Source: Didemnitutus sp041906465
GTDB taxonomy: Bacteria; Verrucomicrobiota; Verrucomicrobiia; Opitutales; Opitutaceae
DNA length: 64,000 nt
Assembly: GCA_041906465.1 (NCBI GenBank)
Contig: JAYRJE010000014.1
Span: forward strand, 62,001 to 126,000
Direction: 5' to 3'
Shown here: positions 8,588 to 18,612 of the stretch, one piece after another
How positions within the stretch are numbered: position 1 is the stretch's first letter
Layout: the number at the start of each line of letters is the position of its first letter
Notes under the pieces: generated by a model
Database searches by the model: none
What the model was told of the DNA's origin: nothing
Seen by the model: only the letters and a program-made list of their open reading frames with translations
Position numbers and translations under genes: made by a program

Positions 8588-9630
8588 GCGTCGAAGTCAC
8601 CCGCATCCGCAAAACGTTCGGCGCCTACACGGCCCTCGACGACGTCAGTCTGAAGGTGCCGACCGGCCGCCTCACTGCGCTGCTCGGGCCGTCCGGCTCA
8701 GGCAAAACCACGCTGTTGCGCATCATCGCCGGTCTCGAGTTCGCCGATGCGGGCTCGGGACAAATTTTGTTTCACGGCAGCGATGTCACCGGCGTGCCGG
8801 TGGGCGAGCGCCGCGTGGGTTTCGTGTTTCAACACTACGCGCTCTTCCGGCACATGTCGGTGTTCGACAACATCGCCTTCGGTTTGCGCGTGCGTCGGAA
8901 AAACCGTCCGTCCAAGGCCGACATTCGCGATCGCGTGCTCAGCCTGCTGAAACTCGTGCAACTCGAAGGCTACGGCGACCGCCTCCCGGCGCAGCTCTCC
9001 GGCGGGCAGCGGCAGCGCGTGGCGCTCGCGCGCGCGCTCGCAGTGGAGCCGAAAGTGCTGCTGCTCGACGAGCCCTTTGGCGCGCTCGATGCGAAGGTGC
9101 GCAAGGAGCTGCGGCGCTGGCTCCGGCAGTTTCACGAGGAGGTGCATCTCACCACCATCTTCGTGACGCACGACCAAGAGGAGGCGCTCGAAATCGCCGA
9201 CGAGGTCGTGATCATGAATCAGGCGAAGATCGAGCAGGCGGGCTCGCCGCAGGAAGTCTACGACCACCCTGCGACGCCCTTCGTCTACGAATTTCTCGGC
9301 AACGTGAACCGCCTCTCGCTGCCGTCGAAAGGTTTCGAAGCCGCTCACGCCTTCGGCAAAAACGGCGGGCGCGTCGCCTACGTGCGGCCGCACGACGTCG
9401 AGATCGTGCCCTACGCGCCGGGCGAGGAGGGCGAGCCGGCCGTCGTTCGCAGCATCCATTCCGCCGGGCCGCTCGCGCGCGTGTCGTGCGAACGCACGGC
9501 CGTCGACGGCGAGTTCGTCGAGAGCGAGATTTCGCGCCAGAAGCTGCTCGATCTCCAGTTGGCGCCCGGTGCCGTCGTGCACTTGCGCATGCGGCGCGCG
9601 CGGCAATTCGCCGAAGATTTCACCATCTAA
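8584..9630 (+). CDS. cysA: Sulfate ABC transporter ATP-binding protein CysA
   Basis: 348-residue ATPase energising CysTW. Walker A GPSGSGKTT (35-43), Q-loop QHYALF, signature LSGGQ (138-142), Walker B LLLDEP (159-164) and H-loop THDQEEAL are all intact. The C-terminal region from about residue 240 is the TOBE-like regulatory domain with the YVRPHDVEI motif typical of CysA. The ATG lies in the ATGA overlap with cysW, and cysK starts 18 bases downstream. Confidence 0.97.
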   Translation: MSVEVTRIRKTFGAYTALDDVSLKVPTGRLTALLGPSGSGKTTLLRIIAGLEFADAGSGQILFHGSDVTGVPVGERRVGFVFQHYALFRHMSVFDNIAFGLRVRRKNRPSKADIRDRVLSLLKLVQLEGYGDRLPAQLSGGQRQRVALARALAVEPKVLLLDEPFGALDAKVRKELRRWLRQFHEEVHLTTIFVTHDQEEALEIADEVVIMNQAKIEQAGSPQEVYDHPATPFVYEFLGNVNRLSLPSKGFEAAHAFGKNGGRVAYVRPHDVEIVPYAPGEEGEPAVVRSIHSAGPLARVSCERTAVDGEFVESEISRQKLLDLQLAPGAVVHLRMRRARQFAEDFTI

Positions 9631-9648
9631 ACTCAACCCCACCCGAAC

Positions 9649-10626
<978 letters not shown>

Positions 10627-11074
10627 GCTGAGTTTCCGGCGACCCGCGTCCGCGGGAGCCGCATTTTTCAATTCGGGCGGCGGACGAAGACTCCGCCGCC
10701 CCCTTTCGACGGTGACCAGGCGACTGGAATCGCTCGAGACGATCTCGTGAGGTTGTCGTCGCTTTCTTGTCCGTTTACCGTTCGATCCCTTTTTTCGCGA
10801 ATGGCGCGCCGTATCTGCGGTGACGCTCCTGCGAGCCTTTCCTTTCCGTGTCCGTCTGGACGAATTCGCGCTGGGGGTAGCGCGCGCTCGTCGCCAGGTC
10901 GCCAGACGGGCGTGGGTGCAGACACGACACACAACACCAAGCCGACCGACCATCGGCCGGCCGGGCGCGCGCTCTCGGATGCGCGCGGCCCGGCCGGCTC
11001 AGATTTTCGATCCTGTCGAGCGGTGAGCTGAACTACTCGCGCGTGGCACGGTCCCAGCGACCCCAAAGATCCGC
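10627..11074 (+). other. 448-bp intergenic region with three strong inverted repeats
   Basis: No convincing gene. Three structures are visible. CCCGCG-TC-CGCGGG (10643-10656), followed shortly by TTTTT, is a plausible cysK terminator. GGGCGGCGGA/TCCGCCGCCC (10675-10701) has a 7-base loop. The third is a 17-bp stem with one bulge (10956-10972 with 10981-10998, 8-base loop), about 75 bases before the next start codon. The last could be a regulatory leader of the downstream oxidoreductase; I recognise no known riboswitch class. Confidence 0.5.
10643..10668 (+). terminator. Probable terminator of the cysTWA-cysK operon
   Basis: Stem CCCGCG (10643-10648)/CGCGGG (10651-10656), then a short spacer and a T-run (about 10664-10668), 17 bases after the cysK stop codon. 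The stem is short and the two-base loop is tight, so efficiency is uncertain. Confidence 0.4.
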
Positions 11075-12478
11075 ATGTCTTCCTCTTTCGAAATCGCGAT
11101 CATCGGTGGTGGTGCGAGCGGCACCTTGCTTGCCGCCCAATTGCTGCGTCGCGCGTCGGCGTCGTTGCGCGTTCTGCTCTTCGAGCGGATGTCAGAAGCG
11201 GGTGGCGGTGTCGCTTACGGCACGGCGTTTGCCGGGCACCTGTTGAATGTGCCGGCCGGGCGCATGAGCGCGTTTCCGGATCAACCGGCGCATTTCCTCG
11301 AGTGGGCCGCCGCGCGGGCGGGGACCGCGGGTTTTCCGGTGTCGGTCGCCGCAGGCGACTTTCTGCCACGGCAGTTGTTTGGTCGTTACCTGACGGAGGT
11401 GCTGGCCGAGGCGAAGCGTGCGGCCCCAGCTGGCGTGGAACTGCTCGAGGTGAAAGGCGAAGTGATCGACATCGAGGACGAGACCGGCGAGCGGCGCTTG
11501 CGCACCGGGGACGGGCGGTCATTCGCGGCGGACGAAGTGGTGCTCGCGCTCGGCAACCTGCCGGGCGAATACCCGATCCGGCGCTCGCTGCCGATCTACC
11601 ATTCGCAGCGCTACGTGCACGTGCCGTGGCGGCCGGGCACGCTGGCGGGAATTCCGCCGGACGCGGACGTGTTGATGGTTGGCGCCGGGCTCACGTCGAT
11701 CGATCTCATCCTGGAACTCGCCGCTTCCGGTCATCGCGGAACCATCCACGCGCTTTCGCGCCGTGGGCTGTTGCCGCTGGCGCATCGGGCGGCGGCGCCG
11801 TATCGCGACTTCCTCGCGGACGGCGAACTGCCGCGCACGGTGCGGGCGCTGATGCGTTGTCTGCGCGACGAGGTCGCGCGCGCGGCGCGGGCGGGCGTCG
11901 ATTGGCGGCCGGTCGTCGACGCCATCCGTCCGCACTCGCCGGCGCTGTGGCAGGGCTTCTCGTGGGAGGAGCGGGCGCGCTTCATGCGACACGTGCGGCC
12001 GTTCTGGGAGGTGCACCGGCATCGATTGGCTCCGCAAGTGGCGGAAAAAATCGCGGCGCTGGGTGCGGAAGGTCGCGTGAGGTTCTACGCCGGGCGACTC
12101 CACAAGTTACTCGAGCAGCCGAACGGCGCGGTGGCGGTGTTTCGCGAGCGCGGCACGAAGAAGGTGCGCACGCTGGAGGTGGCGAAAGTGATCAACTGCA
12201 CGGGACCGCGCACGGATTACTCGAAGTATCAGCACCCGCTGTTGGTGAATCTGCTCGCGCGCGGACTGATCGACCACGATCCGCTGGCGCTCGGGCTGCG
12301 CGCGACGCCGGACGGCGAAGTGCGGCGGTATCGCGGCGACGAGGTCGGCTGGTTGCACACGCTCGGGGCACCGTTGAAAGGCGAGTTGTGGGAATGCACT
12401 GCGATCCCAGAAATCCGCGCGCAGGCTGAACGGCTCGCGAAGCGACTGATTGAGCGCCCGCCGGCGTGTGCGGGCTAG
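11075..12478 (+). CDS. FAD/NAD(P)-binding oxidoreductase (FAD_NAD_binding_9 type)
   Basis: 467 residues. The N-terminal Rossmann dinucleotide site IIGGGASGTLLAAQLLRR (8-25) and E37 (LLFERM) bind FAD. GVAYGTAFAGHLLNVPAGRM is typical of the YdhS-like family. A second dinucleotide site VLMVGAGLTSIDLILEL lies near residue 210. The family is soluble and its physiological substrate is unknown. It follows the structured intergenic region after cysK and overlaps the convergent permease by 4 bp (CTAG). It may be sulfur-related by position, but that is weak. Confidence 0.88.
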   Translation: MSSSFEIAIIGGGASGTLLAAQLLRRASASLRVLLFERMSEAGGGVAYGTAFAGHLLNVPAGRMSAFPDQPAHFLEWAAARAGTAGFPVSVAAGDFLPRQLFGRYLTEVLAEAKRAAPAGVELLEVKGEVIDIEDETGERRLRTGDGRSFAADEVVLALGNLPGEYPIRRSLPIYHSQRYVHVPWRPGTLAGIPPDADVLMVGAGLTSIDLILELAASGHRGTIHALSRRGLLPLAHRAAAPYRDFLADGELPRTVRALMRCLRDEVARAARAGVDWRPVVDAIRPHSPALWQGFSWEERARFMRHVRPFWEVHRHRLAPQVAEKIAALGAEGRVRFYAGRLHKLLEQPNGAVAVFRERGTKKVRTLEVAKVINCTGPRTDYSKYQHPLLVNLLARGLIDHDPLALGLRATPDGEVRRYRGDEVGWLHTLGAPLKGELWECTAIPEIRAQAERLAKRLIERPPACAG

Positions 12479-14277
12479 AAGGGCCAGACGCGCGGAATGA
12501 GGTAGATCGCGATGGCGAAGCAGATGAAGTTCAGCGGCAGACCGAATTTCAGGAAGTCGGAGAACTTGTAGCCGCCGATGCCGTAGACGTAGGTGTTGGT
12601 CTGGTAGCCGATGGGCGTGGCGAAGGCGGCGGAGGCGGCGATGCAAATGGCGATGAGGAACGGCTTGGCGTCGACACCGAGTTGGTGCGCGAGACTGATG
12701 GCCAGCGGCCCCATGAGGGCGGCGATGGCGTTGTTGGAAAGCATCTCCGTCAGCACCGTCGCAGTCAGATAGAAACCGGCCAGCATGATGATGGCCTTGT
12801 GCTCGGGCGGGGCGAACTGATCGACGAGCCACACGAGCTTGTCGACGATGTAGATCGAGGTGCCGGTCTCCTGCATGACGAGACCGACGGCGAGCATACC
12901 GTAGATGAGAAAAAGGATGTCCCACTCGATGGCCCGGTAAGCCTCCTTGGGCCGGATGGCGCCGCTGAAAAAAACCACCACACAGGCGATCAGCGCGGCG
13001 ACCTCGATCGGCAGCCAGTCCAGCGACGACACGACGATCACACCGACGATGCTGGCGAGCACGGTGAGCAGCTTGGCGGTGGATGCGCGTGCGTGGAGCG
13101 TGGGACGATCGATGAGCAGAAGATCCTCGTTGGCGTGGAGCGTCTCGACGGACTTGTCGGACCCCATCATCAACAACACGTCGCCAAGCTGCAGGGGCAT
13201 CTGATCGACGTGTTCGCGGATGTCGCGGCCGCGGCGGTGGACCGCCAGCAGCACCATGCGATAACGCTGCATGAAGTGCACTTCGCGCACCGTTTGGCCG
13301 ATCAGCGTGGAGTGCGGGCTGACGACGGCTTCGACGAGCACGCCTTCGTGGGCGGAAATTTGCGAGAGCGGAAGCTTCAGCTCGGTGACCAGGTCGACGC
13401 CATCGATCGACCGCGCGTGGGCCACGCCTTGGGGGCGACACGCGAGATAGAGGCGGTCGCCGGCGGCGAGCGTGGTTTCCCTGGCGTCGAAATCGATCGG
13501 AACGTCGTGACGGACGAATTCCAGCACGCGCACGCCGCGTGCCTCGATGAGGCCGGCAGCCGTGAGAGTTTGACCCACCGCCGGGGAGCCGGGTTGCACG
13601 AAGACTTCGGTAAGGTATTCGCGGTTCTCCCCGGCGGCGGCGGTCATCGATTGCCGGGCCGGAAGGATGCGCCAGCCGAATACCGCGATGTAGAGCGTGC
13701 CGGCAATCATCATGGGCGCGCCGACGTTCGCCAACTCGAACATCGTCAGCGGCGGCTGGCCGTGCGCCGTGGCGATGCCGGACATGAGGAGATTGGTGCT
13801 GGTGCCGATCAGCGTGCAGCATCCGCCGAGCACCGCGGCGTAGGAAATCGGGATCAGGAGTTTCGAGGCGGGGATGTTCATCTTCGCCGCAAGCGTCAGT
13901 GCGACCGGGACGAACACGACGACCACCGGGGTGTTGTTGACGAAGGCCGAGACCGTGCCGACGCCCAGCGTGAGCAACGCGATCACCGCAAAATAGGGCC
14001 AGCGTGAAAAGCGTTCCAAGGCGGCGGCGAGTCGGTCGATCGCACCGACTTGGACGAGTGCGGCGCTGAGGATAAACATCGCGCCAATCGTGAACGGCGC
14101 GGGATTGGCGAGGACGCTGAAGACCTTCTCGCGCGGCAGCAGGCCAGTCACCAGCAGGATTGTGAAGAGCGTGATCGCGGTGACATCCGGCGAAATCTTT
14201 TCCCACACGAACATCACCACGGCGAAAAGCAGCAGCCCGAGGACGAAAGCGATTTCCCAAGTCATCGTCGCGCCCAC
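12475..14277 (-). CDS. SLC13-family permease with two TrkA-C domains
   Basis: 600-residue inner-membrane transporter. Helices fill residues about 1-195 and 390-600. Two RCK/TrkA-C domains lie between (about 215-375; GSPAVGQTLTAAGLIEARGV and HSTLIGQTVREVHF begin them). The paired motifs FVNNTPVVVVFVPVA and LSNNAIAALMGPLAI are the SLC13 re-entrant 'SNNT/NNA' loops that bind Na+ and anion. This architecture is shared with bacterial and algal sulfate or anion permeases, so sulfate is a candidate, but di- or tricarboxylates are possible. The start could also be the second ATG at 14265. It lies downstream of ctaG on the same strand. Confidence 0.9.
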   Translation of the reverse strand: MGATMTWEIAFVLGLLLFAVVMFVWEKISPDVTAITLFTILLVTGLLPREKVFSVLANPAPFTIGAMFILSAALVQVGAIDRLAAALERFSRWPYFAVIALLTLGVGTVSAFVNNTPVVVVFVPVALTLAAKMNIPASKLLIPISYAAVLGGCCTLIGTSTNLLMSGIATAHGQPPLTMFELANVGAPMMIAGTLYIAVFGWRILPARQSMTAAAGENREYLTEVFVQPGSPAVGQTLTAAGLIEARGVRVLEFVRHDVPIDFDARETTLAAGDRLYLACRPQGVAHARSIDGVDLVTELKLPLSQISAHEGVLVEAVVSPHSTLIGQTVREVHFMQRYRMVLLAVHRRGRDIREHVDQMPLQLGDVLLMMGSDKSVETLHANEDLLLIDRPTLHARASTAKLLTVLASIVGVIVVSSLDWLPIEVAALIACVVVFFSGAIRPKEAYRAIEWDILFLIYGMLAVGLVMQETGTSIYIVDKLVWLVDQFAPPEHKAIIMLAGFYLTATVLTEMLSNNAIAALMGPLAISLAHQLGVDAKPFLIAICIAASAAFATPIGYQTNTYVYGIGGYKFSDFLKFGLPLNFICFAIAIYLIPRVWPF

Positions 14278-14357
14278 GTTAACGATTGAGGGTGAGGTGG
14301 CCAGCCGGGGGACGGCCGCACCGCGCCGGTCCGCGCATCGGGGATTGTCCGGGCGCG

Positions 14358-15152
14358 TCAGTCACGTCCCGTGCGCTCGGTCTGCTGATACCAACGGTAG
14401 AACGCCACGATGAACGCTCCCATCATGACGGACATGCCCACGAGCTTCATCATCGTGCCGCCGAGCACCTGATCCTCGTGGGGCGTGAGGCGATCGAAGA
14501 GCCGCGGCGCGAACTCGTAGGTGGGGTAGAGGACGTCGGTCGAAAAGGTGATATAGGCGAAGAGGGGCGTCATGCCGATCGTGATGGCGACGAAATAGAA
14601 CATCTGCCACGCGTAGCTGGTCGGGGGAAATTCGCGTGACGGGCTGCACACCGGCCACCAGAGGAAGAGCGCCGCGCCAAAAAACGAGAAGTGCTCGGCG
14701 ATGTGGACGGCACGGTTTTGCAGGGCGAGATCGTAGGCCCAGGGGAAGTGCCAGCACGAGATGACCAGCACGTAGATCAGGCCGCAGATGATCGGATGCG
14801 TGAAGAGGCCGAGGACACGGCGGAGCGATGGGCGCGCGGTAACCAGGCCGATGAGCCAATCGGGCAGGCCGAGCAGAAAGAGGACCGCGGCCGGATAGAT
14901 GATGAGCTGGTGCTGCAGCATGTGCGCGCTGAGCAGAAAGCGTTCGCCCATCTGATCGAGCGGCGAACCTACGGCCAAATAAAAGATGAACAGGGCGCTG
15001 TAGAACTTGATCGCGTGCGCGCGCGGGTAGGGCGTGCCGGCGGGTGCAAGGCGCCCACGCAGCGGGCCCGTCGCGATGGCGTAGAGCCAGCCGAGAAAAA
15101 TGAGTCCGCCGATGAGGAACGGCTCGTTGTGCCAGTGGGTCCAGTCGATCAT
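14358..15152 (-). CDS. ctaG: Cytochrome c oxidase assembly protein CtaG (caa3 type)
   Basis: 264-residue polytopic membrane protein of the caa3_CtaG family (Bacillus type, not the Cox11 type). Conserved features include SAHMLQHQLIIYPAAVLFLLG, HFPWAYDLALQNRAVHIAEH, and the pattern W-P-V followed by MTPLFAYITF. Histidines in HMLQH and HIAEH probably handle copper for the oxidase CuB site; the family is needed for active caa3 oxidase. It is the last of the minus-strand oxidase genes and is separated from ctaF by a terminator-like hairpin, so part of its transcription may be independent. Confidence 0.92.
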   Translation of the reverse strand: MIDWTHWHNEPFLIGGLIFLGWLYAIATGPLRGRLAPAGTPYPRAHAIKFYSALFIFYLAVGSPLDQMGERFLLSAHMLQHQLIIYPAAVLFLLGLPDWLIGLVTARPSLRRVLGLFTHPIICGLIYVLVISCWHFPWAYDLALQNRAVHIAEHFSFFGAALFLWWPVCSPSREFPPTSYAWQMFYFVAITIGMTPLFAYITFSTDVLYPTYEFAPRLFDRLTPHEDQVLGGTMMKLVGMSVMMGAFIVAFYRWYQQTERTGRD

Positions 15153-15201
15153 GGCGTCGGGTCAGCGTGCACGGATCGGCGCGGCGTGGAAATGCGGAAA
15201 T

Positions 15202-15229
15202 GAAAAAGCCGCACGGGTTGCGTGCGGCT
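15202..15229 (-). terminator. Intrinsic terminator after ctaF
   Basis: On the minus strand the arms AGCCGCACG and CGTGCGGCT (9 bp, 5-base loop) are followed by a five-T run (15203-15207 as A on the plus strand). It lies 26 bases after the ctaF stop codon and separates ctaF from ctaG. Confidence 0.75.
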
Positions 15230-15254
15230 CGCGTGGAGGGGAAAGGGTTTTGCG

Positions 15255-15605
15255 TCAGAGTAGCAGGCCGAGCACTGAGGTGAGCGGCTTGCTGGCCTCG
15301 GCGCCGAAGAGGTGCAGCAGGGCCCACATCGTGCCGCCGGCAAGCACGAGTCCGATGAAGAACAGGATCGTGCAGAAGATTTTGTCCCACTTCAGGTGCA
15401 TGAAGTAGAAGATGACGTAGAGGAACTTCACCGCGGAGAGGAGAACCAGGCTGGAGACGATAAACCACTTCGCGAGCGGCAGGTAGATCAGCACGATCTC
15501 GATGCCGGTGATCACGCCGAGAATCATCGCGATCTGGACGTAGGTGTGGAATTTGCTCGGCTCGTGGTGGCCGGCGGCGGGAGCGGTGGCTGCGTGAGCG
15601 GACAT
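15255..15605 (-). CDS. ctaF: Cytochrome c oxidase subunit IV (CtaF-like)
   Basis: 116-residue membrane protein. After a His/Ala-rich N-terminus (about residues 1-20) come three hydrophobic helices: YVQIAMILGVITGIEIVLIY, KWFIVSSLVLLSAVKFLYV and ILFFIGLVLAGGTMWALLHL. The segment FYFMHLKWD is characteristic of COX4_pro subunits. It is a small non-catalytic subunit of the caa3 oxidase. The ATG at 15605 was chosen because upstream codons in the longer frame overlap ctaE and have no family similarity. Confidence 0.9.
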   Translation of the reverse strand: MSAHAATAPAAGHHEPSKFHTYVQIAMILGVITGIEIVLIYLPLAKWFIVSSLVLLSAVKFLYVIFYFMHLKWDKIFCTILFFIGLVLAGGTMWALLHLFGAEASKPLTSVLGLLL

Positions 15606-15657
15606 GGAAAAAGGGGTGGGTTGCGAGGGGAAGGCCGGGAGCGCGGAAACGCCGAAC

Positions 15658-16509
15658 TCAGAGGTATTCCAGCAGGTAAACGGCCGTGAAGATGATGATC
15701 CAGACGATGTCGACGAAGTGCCAGTAGAGGCCGACCGCTTCGACGTCGATGGCGTTGCGTTCCCCGAAGTCGACCGCATGGGCGGCGCGCGAGAACCACG
15801 CCATCACGGCGCCGGAGCCGAGAAGCAGGAGCCAAGGCATGAGATTGTGGCTGAAAAGCTCACCGAGCGTGCCGTGGCCCTTGACCAGGCCAATGCCAGC
15901 GGGGACAAGGAAGATGAACGTGACACCCATGGCCACGCACACAGCGGTGACATGCACGAGTGTCTTCACGAACTCGCCGAAGCCGCCGCTGTCGGGCGAA
16001 GCCGACTTGAATGAGCGGACATACATCAGGCCGAGGATCAGCACGCCGATGGCGACGTGGGTGCCGTGCGTGCCGGTGAGCGTGTAGAACGTCGAGCCGA
16101 AGAGGCTGTTCGACAGCGTCATCTTCTTGTCGTGGACGAAGTGCACGAACTCGTAGACCTGACAGCCGAGGAAGATGCAGCCGAAGAAGATCGTCGTGAG
16201 GAGCGAATTCCGCATCGAGCGCAGCTGACCGCGCTGAATGGCGTTTACGGCGAGCGCCATCATGAGCGACGACATCAGGAGGATGAACGTCGAGAAGGAC
16301 GTCAGCTCGATGTCGAAGATCTTGGTCGGTTCCGCGTTACCCGGAGGCGGGTTGATGCGGTAGACGAGGTGCGTGGAGATCAGCGCCCCGAAGAACATGC
16401 AGTCCGAAGCGAGGAAGGCCCACCAAAGGAGCTTCTTGTTCGGAATGCCCGTCGCGGTGGACGGGTCGTGGTGATGGTCGATGGCGCCAGCGGCGGCGTG
16501 ACTGCTCAT
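15658..16509 (-). CDS. ctaE: Cytochrome c oxidase subunit III
   Basis: 283 residues with about seven membrane helices. NKKLLWWAFLASDCMFFGAL and the conserved TFYTLTGTHGTHVAIGVLIL segment (with the HGxHV pattern) identify subunit III. It stabilises the catalytic core and the proton entry path. It starts 45 bases after the ctaD stop codon and lies 52 bases before ctaF, so the three are one transcription unit. The N-terminus carries a short HHH run. Confidence 0.95.
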   Translation of the reverse strand: MSSHAAAGAIDHHHDPSTATGIPNKKLLWWAFLASDCMFFGALISTHLVYRINPPPGNAEPTKIFDIELTSFSTFILLMSSLMMALAVNAIQRGQLRSMRNSLLTTIFFGCIFLGCQVYEFVHFVHDKKMTLSNSLFGSTFYTLTGTHGTHVAIGVLILGLMYVRSFKSASPDSGGFGEFVKTLVHVTAVCVAMGVTFIFLVPAGIGLVKGHGTLGELFSHNLMPWLLLLGSGAVMAWFSRAAHAVDFGERNAIDVEAVGLYWHFVDIVWIIIFTAVYLLEYL

Positions 16510-16554
16510 GTGTGCGTTGAGAATTGAGAGCTGAGAGTGAAGAGCCGGACTGGA

Positions 16555-18507
16555 TTAGTGGCGCGAGATCGTCTCGTTGCCCTTGTCGTCGATGTGGATG
16601 TGGTAGCCGCCCGGGCCTTCGAGCGCCCAGAGGTAGCAACCGATAAAGACCACAACGAGACCGCCGATCGCGACCGGCAGATTGTGGAAGGCGAAGGCAA
16701 TCGCGCCGACGAGCAGGCCGAGCGAGGCGATCAGCGGATACCAGGACTGGTCGGGCATGTGGATGCCGCCGTGTTCGGACTCGGCCTTCATGTGCGCGGC
16801 CTGCTCCTTGGCGATCTCCTCCTTGTGGTGCTTCTCATACCACCACGCGTCGCGCGCGTGGACGGTCGGGATGGCCTTGAAGTTATACTCGGGCGGCGGC
16901 GACGGGATCGACCATTCGAGCGTGCGCGCGTCCCACGGGTCGTTGCCGCACTTCTCGCCCTTGAAGTAGGTGTAGATAAGCACGGCGAAGTAGGTGAACA
17001 CGCCGAGGCCGAGCGTATAAGCGCCGATGGTGGCGATGAAGTTACCTTCGTTCCAACCCATGTTGGCGTCGTAGGTCCACGTGCGGCGCGGCATGCCGTT
17101 CAGGCCGAGGAAATGCATCGGGAAGAACGTCGTGTTGAAGCCGACGAAGATGATCCAGAACGAGAGTTTGCCCCAGAACTCCGGCACGAGACGGCCGAAG
17201 AACTTCGGGAACCAGAAGTGGATCGCGGCGAGCAGCGCGAACGTGGCGCCGCCGATCAGCACGTAGTGGAAGTGGGCGATGACGAAGTAGGAGTCCTGCT
17301 GCTGAGCGTCGGCCGGCGCGGCGGAGTGCATGATGCCGGAGAAGCCGCCGAGCATGAACATCCAGATGAAGCCGAGCGCGAACATCATCGGCGTGCGCGT
17401 CACGATCTGGCCGCCCCAGAGCGTGCCGATCCAGTTGAAGATTTTGACGCCGGTCGGGACCGCGATGGCCATCGTCGCGAGCGAGAAGGCCGCCGTGGCG
17501 ACCGTGCCCATACCGGTGGTGAACATGTGGTGCGACCACACGCCGAAGCCGATGAAGCCGATCGCCGCGCCCGAGAAGACGATGATCGGGTAACCGAAGA
17601 GCGGCTTGCGTGAGAACGTCGGGAGGATTTCCGAAACGTAGCCCATCGGCGGAAGGATCAGAATGTAGACCTCCGGGTGACCGAAGACCCAGAAGAGGTG
17701 CTGCCAGAGAATCGGTTGGCCGCCGTTCGAGGCTTCGAAGAAGTTCGTGCCGAAGTTGCGGTCGAACATCACTTCGATCAGCGCGATGGCGATGGCCGGC
17801 AGCGCGAGCACCAGCAGGAAGCTCGTGATGAGCGCCATCCAAGTGAAGACCGGCAGGCGCATCATCGTGAGGCCGGGCGCGCGGAGGTTGATGATCGTGA
17901 CGATGAAGTTCAGCGAGGCGACGATCGACGAGAGGCCGAGCACCTGCAGGCCGAGGACCCAGAGATCGGTGGAGGCGTCGGGCGTGAAGTTCTTCGAGGT
18001 GAGCGGGGCGTAGCCGAACCAGCCGACGTCGGGGAGACCGGCTTGGATGCTGGGGAACACGTAAGAGAGCCAGCCGACGTTGAGGATGATGGCGCCCGCG
18101 ACGAACGTCCAAAGCGAGAACGTATTGAGGCGGGGGAAGGCGACGTCGCGCGCGCCGATTTGCAGCGGGATGAGCAAATTGAAGAACGCGGCGTTCAGCG
18201 GCATCACCGCGAGGAAGATCATCGTCGTGCCGTGCATCGTGAACAGCTCGTTGTAGAACTGCGCCGAGATGAAGCGGTTGTTCGGGACGATCAGCTGCGT
18301 GCGGATGAGCAGCGCCTCAAGACCGCCCACGAGGAAGAAGAAGCACGCGAAGCCGGCATACATCAGGCCGATCTTCTTGTGGTCGACGGTGGTCAGCCAG
18401 CTGACGAGGCCGGTCTTGGCCATCGGGCGCGGGAGCAATGCGATCGGCTTCGGGGCGGCGTGCTCGGTGCCGCCGTGGTAATCGGACTTAGCCAGTGCTT
18501 GGGCCAT
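16555..18507 (-). CDS. ctaD: Cytochrome c oxidase subunit I (caa3-type)
   Basis: 650-residue catalytic subunit carrying the low-spin haem and the haem-CuB centre, pumping protons while reducing O2. FTMHGTTMIFLAVMPL supplies the low-spin haem histidine. WVFGHPEVYILILPPMGYVS holds the CuB H-x3-Y crosslink pair. GVWSHHMFTTGM supplies two more CuB histidines, and ILIGGATFALLAAIHFW follows the haem histidines. A C-terminal extension of about 110 residues adds an extra helix pair (SLGLLVGAIAFAF onward) and a soluble tail, as in other long CoxA proteins. It is cotranscribed with ctaC, ctaE and ctaF. Confidence 0.97.
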   Translation of the reverse strand: MAQALAKSDYHGGTEHAAPKPIALLPRPMAKTGLVSWLTTVDHKKIGLMYAGFACFFFLVGGLEALLIRTQLIVPNNRFISAQFYNELFTMHGTTMIFLAVMPLNAAFFNLLIPLQIGARDVAFPRLNTFSLWTFVAGAIILNVGWLSYVFPSIQAGLPDVGWFGYAPLTSKNFTPDASTDLWVLGLQVLGLSSIVASLNFIVTIINLRAPGLTMMRLPVFTWMALITSFLLVLALPAIAIALIEVMFDRNFGTNFFEASNGGQPILWQHLFWVFGHPEVYILILPPMGYVSEILPTFSRKPLFGYPIIVFSGAAIGFIGFGVWSHHMFTTGMGTVATAAFSLATMAIAVPTGVKIFNWIGTLWGGQIVTRTPMMFALGFIWMFMLGGFSGIMHSAAPADAQQQDSYFVIAHFHYVLIGGATFALLAAIHFWFPKFFGRLVPEFWGKLSFWIIFVGFNTTFFPMHFLGLNGMPRRTWTYDANMGWNEGNFIATIGAYTLGLGVFTYFAVLIYTYFKGEKCGNDPWDARTLEWSIPSPPPEYNFKAIPTVHARDAWWYEKHHKEEIAKEQAAHMKAESEHGGIHMPDQSWYPLIASLGLLVGAIAFAFHNLPVAIGGLVVVFIGCYLWALEGPGGYHIHIDDKGNETISRH

Positions 18508-18612
18508 GGGAGAGGGAGTGCGAGGAAAGGTGAAAGTGAGAGGAGGCGGCGCGAGACGAGGGCGAAGAAAGTGGCTCAGGTCATCCCTTTCACTTTCACC
18601 CTCACTCTGGAC

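Noticed and set aside
10747..11031. 94-residue frame in the region after cysK
   Set aside because: It crosses the long hairpin, has no family and atypical composition.
12466..14007. 513-residue plus-strand frame opposite the SLC13 permease
   Set aside because: Composition is Asp/Arg/His-rich without structure; the minus-strand permease is well supported.
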